Shown piece by piece: positions 62,013 to 64,000 of a stretch of 64,000 bases of DNA (positions within the stretch are counted from its first letter, which is position 1; each line of letters begins with the position of its first letter). The stretch spans positions 186,001 to 250,000 of the forward strand of contig CAWEQI010000001.1 in assembly GCA_963811255.1 (NCBI GenBank), written 5' to 3'. The notes beneath the pieces were generated by a model. It saw only the letters and a program-made list of their open reading frames with translations, was not told the DNA's origin and made no database searches. Source of the DNA: Croceibacterium_B sp963811255 (GTDB lineage: Bacteria; Pseudomonadota; Alphaproteobacteria; Sphingomonadales; Sphingomonadaceae). The translations under genes were made by a program, and so were the position numbers.

Positions 62013-63408
62013 CTAGAAGGCGTTCTTGTGCACGATGACGCGGAGAGTTTGCACCATAATGCTGAGGTCCAGGCTGAGCGACCAATTGGACAAGTATTCA
62101 AGGTCGGCCAGGACCCTCTGTTGAAGCGCCTCGGCACTCTCAGTTGAACCTCGATGCCCCCGTATCTGCGCCAGGCCGGTGATGCCGGGCCGTAACGCGT
62201 GACGTATCCAATACACTGGGGTAACTTCCCAAAACAAGCTATCTCCGGCGAGGGAAGCTGGCGCATGCGGCCGCGGGCCTACCAGACTCTATGTCTCCCC
62301 TCAGGACGTTCCACAGTTGAGGCAACTCATCAATGCTGGTCCGGCGGATGAACTTGCCGACTCGCGTTAGGCGGGGATCGTCTCTTTGTGTCGAGACGTG
62401 CCCGTGATCGTCTGCTGCCTCGACGCGCATGGACCGAAATTTCAGAATCATGAAGTGGCGACTTCCCTCGCCAAGGCGGATTTGACGGAACAGCACCGGC
62501 CCCGGGCTCTCCAGCTTTATTGCGACTGCCACGACCAACATGACCGGTGCAAGGATGAGCAAGGCCAGGCTCGAGACGACTAGATCAAAGCAACGCTTCT
62601 GAATGCGACTGGACAGACTTAGCGGTCCATGCGTCAACACGAGCGTGTCGTTCTGCCCGTAAGCCCCTACCTCGACGGCCCCTAGAAGAAGGTCTCGATC
62701 AAGCAGGATTTCCCCCAGAACTCCCTGGCTCTTGAGGAACGTCGCCCACCCGGCCCTTAGCTCATAGCTGCAACTGACGACTACACGATCATAGGGGGCG
62801 ACCAACCGAGACAGTGCGTCGATTGAAGATGGATCGTCGAGGCTTGGCTGTAGCCCGAGCTTTTCGACATCTACGAAGTCACAGCCTGGCCTGCGTTCGG
62901 CGACTAGCCCATCCTGCAGGAGGATCGCGGAGATTGCGGCCCCCCCCATCCAGCGCTTCACCATTATATCCAGCACGATCTTGCCAAGGACGAGAACGAT
63001 GGCAGCGATGCCGAAGGTTGTGATGAAAGCCAGCCGAGAGATATCGTCAGCTTTGAATAGAAATGAAAGTCCTAGAACAATCAGAGCTGTGGCCAGTAGG
63101 GAGCCCAAAGCCCGCTGCACTCCAACTGAGCGGCTTTCGAGCGCCTCGACGGACTGTACCTCCCGAGCGATTTCGAACATAAGAAAAATCGGAAGGGCAA
63201 TGGCTATGACCGGTTGGCCGGCCGCTTTAAGCCAGGTCGCGTCCCTCAGAAGCAGCGCGGTCACGTACCCGATCGGTAGGCTGGCGCAATCAAAGAGAAA
63301 CGAAACGGCATAGAGAATCATGCGCTTCTCGCGCGCCGGGCGCACGTTCCTCCGAGCCCACGAATCCGGTGAGGCCTCAAGCGCTAAGTTCTGTTTCCAT
63401 ACGTTCAA
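62013..63408 (-). pseudogene. Priming polyprenyl sugar-phosphate transferase, frameshifted
   Basis: This gene would encode the enzyme that starts polysaccharide synthesis by moving a sugar-1-phosphate (often Glc or Gal) onto undecaprenyl phosphate. The N-terminal half has several membrane segments (about residues 30-155) and a CoA-like Rossmann part. The catalytic part has RCFDLVVSSLALLILAPVMLVVAVAIKLESPGPVLFRQ, FRSMRVE and RTSIDELPQLWNVLRGD. At 62290 the expected GDMSLVGPRPH motif is broken: GACATAGAGTCTG replaces GACATGAGTCTG, one extra base. The frame then ends after about 20 residues; the correct C-terminus continues in another register from 62288 to 62013 (LFWEVTPVYWIRHALRPGIT...HKNAF). 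The context is not a homopolymer. The true start may be the ATG at 63321. Confidence 0.85.
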
Positions 63409-63491
63409 GGTCGTGCCCTAACTCCGCAGATATCGCTTCAAAATTAACTTTGCTGATCCGCTTTGCCCCACAGCCGGTGTGAAAATTGCCG

Positions 63492-63734
63492 TTAGATCCT
63501 CGGCATCCGCACCTTCAAAACAAGCGCCATATAAAGCGCCAAGCCGATAAGTAGTGCAATTGCCGCCCATTCTATTCCCTCGTTGCCGAGATAGTTGGCC
63601 GCCGCGCAAGCGAGCCCAGCAGGCACATATTGCCAGAGCTTATCCTTCGGCTCTTCCTCGCTCGATCGCTGCAGCAAAAGGGTCACCAAGCCCGCGAAAA
63701 TAAATATGGTCAGCCAGTCCCAAACGGTCTGCAT
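63492..63734 (-). CDS. XrtV sorting system accessory protein (small membrane protein)
   Basis: An 80-residue protein with two hydrophobic segments: TVWDWLTIFIFAGLVTLLL at the start and IALLIGLALYMALVLKV at the end. A short polar loop (RSSEEEPKDKLWQYVP) lies between the first and the centre, where AANYLGNEG is conserved in look. This layout matches, as I remember it, the small accessory protein defined for exosortase V systems. AAGGGAG precedes the ATG at 63734. It lies 37 kb from xrtV at the opposite end of the locus. The role is unknown; it may support the exosortase in the membrane. Confidence 0.65.
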   Translation of the reverse strand: MQTVWDWLTIFIFAGLVTLLLQRSSEEEPKDKLWQYVPAGLACAAANYLGNEGIEWAAIALLIGLALYMALVLKVRMPRI

Positions 63735-63905
63735 GTCGTGCTCCCTTGGCGCGAGAAAAACTCCGCGCATATGCCAGTCATCGCACCTGCTTGAGGCACT
63801 AAGCACACGATGCAACCTTAAGCGACTCCCAATGAGCAGGGCGTCTGGCGTGGTCCCACTTTGGCACAAAATGGCCGAAACTTAACGCAATTTCTGACTC
63901 GCGGG

Positions 63906-63919
63906 TTAACGGCCGTTAA
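63906..63919. promoter_or_regulatory. Perfect 14-bp palindrome TTAACGGCCGTTAA
   Basis: This is a perfect palindrome in the intergenic DNA upstream of the XrtV accessory gene, with another TTAAC half nearby (63884-63890). Similar half-sites occur upstream of the PEP-CTERM gene at 60562-60603. It could be an operator for a dimeric regulator of the locus. No known family site was recognised. Confidence 0.4.
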
Positions 63920-64000
63920 GTTATGAAGAGGAAGCCGAGTTGGGGACCGAGTTGCGTTAGGCGTAAGGGACTCCGGCGTGTGACCTGCTGTCGAGCGAGA

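Noticed and set aside
1..64000. CRISPR arrays, rRNA or tRNA genes
   Set aside because: I saw no regularly spaced direct repeats, no rRNA-like sequence and no cloverleaf with a typical T-loop. I cannot exclude an unusual tRNA without a search.

Overview
The window looks like chromosomal DNA of a sphingomonad (Alphaproteobacteria, Sphingomonadales). The reasons are an exosortase of the V type with its EpsI and small accessory partners, PEP-CTERM proteins whose sorting signal has the sphingomonad form PEPxxWAM, a capsule/exopolysaccharide locus, and GC-rich genes with LptC/LptA and GltD neighbours of alphaproteobacterial style. The family names are recognised by eye; no database search was possible.

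Layout. 1-7,280 is dense housekeeping DNA: the end of gltD, an HD-GYP protein, a MarR regulator divergent from the first of two TauD/TfdA-type dioxygenases, uracil-DNA glycosylase, a short RNase D, and lptC-lptA. 7,280-23,600 is sparse and variable. It holds small hypothetical proteins, a pair of conserved genes often seen together in alphaproteobacteria, an HNH-like DUF968-type protein, a Crp/Fnr regulator, a large PAS-GGDEF-EAL protein, a PilZ protein, a decayed amidohydrolase end, a family of GC-rich hairpins, and long stretches without recognisable genes. At 21.5-24.3 kb come a degenerate NtrC-like regulator and a frameshifted PilZ-HTH gene.

24.3-63.7 kb is a large exopolysaccharide and protein-sorting locus. 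Its left edge has a PEP-CTERM protein, a SleB-type hydrolase, exosortase V, EpsI, an EpsD-like isomerase, glycosyltransferases, UDP-glucuronate decarboxylase, a WecG-type transferase and a TPR lipoprotein. The export core follows: Wza-like protein, beta-barrel protein, Wzz-like protein and tyrosine kinase. A minus-strand operon (38.9-45.4 kb) then encodes sugar-modifying enzymes, glycosyltransferases and a Wzx flippase. After it come O-acylation genes (MBOAT with an SGNH-like partner, and an acyltransferase-3/SGNH protein), a Wzy/WaaL-like polymerase or ligase, a DUF1996 lipoprotein, GtrA, a DPM1-like GT2 and two large membrane proteins. The right edge has a second PEP-CTERM protein, an IS5-type remnant, a priming sugar-phosphate transferase broken by one extra base, and the small XrtV accessory protein. 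The sorting components therefore bracket the polysaccharide genes.

How the genes fit together. The priming transferase (if functional here or supplied elsewhere) would load the first sugar on undecaprenyl phosphate, the glycosyltransferases would extend the repeat, Wzx would flip it, the Wzy-like protein would polymerise it, and Wzz/kinase/Wza/barrel would control length and export. The acyltransferases would decorate it, and exosortase V would anchor PEP-CTERM proteins to the same surface. Two c-di-GMP enzymes and two PilZ-domain genes lie upstream and suggest second-messenger control. The most notable oddities are the broken priming transferase, the broken PilZ-HTH fusion, the regulator that has lost catalytic residues, and the hairpin family.
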